From NCBI GenBank assembly GCA_963808455.1, contig CAWEHT010000288.1, forward strand, positions 1 to 14,556: a stretch of DNA of 14,556 bases, given 5' to 3'. The translations under genes were made by a program, and so were the position numbers. The notes under the pieces were generated by a model that searched no databases, was not told the DNA's origin, and worked only from the letters and a program-made list of their open reading frames with translations. The DNA is from CAWEHT01 sp963808455. GTDB lineage: Bacteria; Chloroflexota; Anaerolineae; CG2-30-64-16. Positions 14,492 through 14,556 of this stretch are shown one piece after another (the first letter of the stretch is position 1; each line of letters opens with the position of its first letter).

Positions 14492-14556
14492 GTCGCTCCT
14501 CCAGACTTGGCTATCACAGCCCGCGACAAGCCTGACTGCCGTAGCGGCGGGCAGCT

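Noticed and set aside
1..14556. CRISPR array or defence system
   Set aside because: No regularly spaced repeats or cas/defence signatures are seen on either strand.

Overview
The window looks like a piece of a high-GC bacterial chromosome or metagenomic contig, most likely Chloroflexota (Anaerolineae or Caldilineae type). The reasons are the strong G/C preference at third codon positions, the twin-arginine lipoprotein sugar-binding protein with a long Ala/Pro/Thr linker, and the gene mix (MalF/MalG-type permeases, ceramidase-like and URO-D-like proteins, an IS630 remnant). The phylum is inferred; nothing in the window fixes it.

Left part (1-3230): the tail of a short-chain dehydrogenase enters from the left edge on the plus strand. 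It converges on a minus-strand operon read from 3230 down to 398: a membrane-anchored clan-A glycoside hydrolase, a family-3 extracellular solute-binding protein, and trmD. The three genes are joined by 1-nt TGATG stop/start overlaps. trmD carries two single-base frameshifts that compensate in total length.

Middle part (3231-5850, plus strand): an extended -10 promoter and a G/C-rich leader full of inverted repeats precede two small membrane proteins. A second promoter and a tRNA-Glu(TTC) gene follow; the tRNA has C where the nearly universal U33 should be. Between the tRNA and the next gene lie a short coiled-coil-like coding remnant and a decayed IS630-type transposase N-terminus. Then comes an intact malate/L-lactate dehydrogenase (Ldh)-family oxidoreductase.

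Right part (5978-14491, minus strand): an eight-gene unit running cupin, DegT-type aminotransferase, sugar-binding lipoprotein, MalF-type permease, MalG-type permease, SIS-domain sugar isomerase, neutral ceramidase-like hydrolase, URO-D-like protein. Spacing is tight (ATGA overlaps or gaps of 9-15 nt) except for 97 nt before and 132 nt after the binding-protein gene. The second of these gaps holds a strong hairpin. The unit reads as uptake and processing of an unidentified, perhaps amino-substituted or cyclic, sugar; the transporter ATPase, a sugar kinase and an aldolase are not in the window.

Reading frames are broken in several otherwise well-conserved genes: trmD twice, SIS, ceramidase-like and DegT once each, plus an in-frame TGA in the binding protein. 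So many single-base lesions in conserved genes suggest base errors in the assembly more than real decay, and they create a false 855-codon ceramidase/URO-D fusion.
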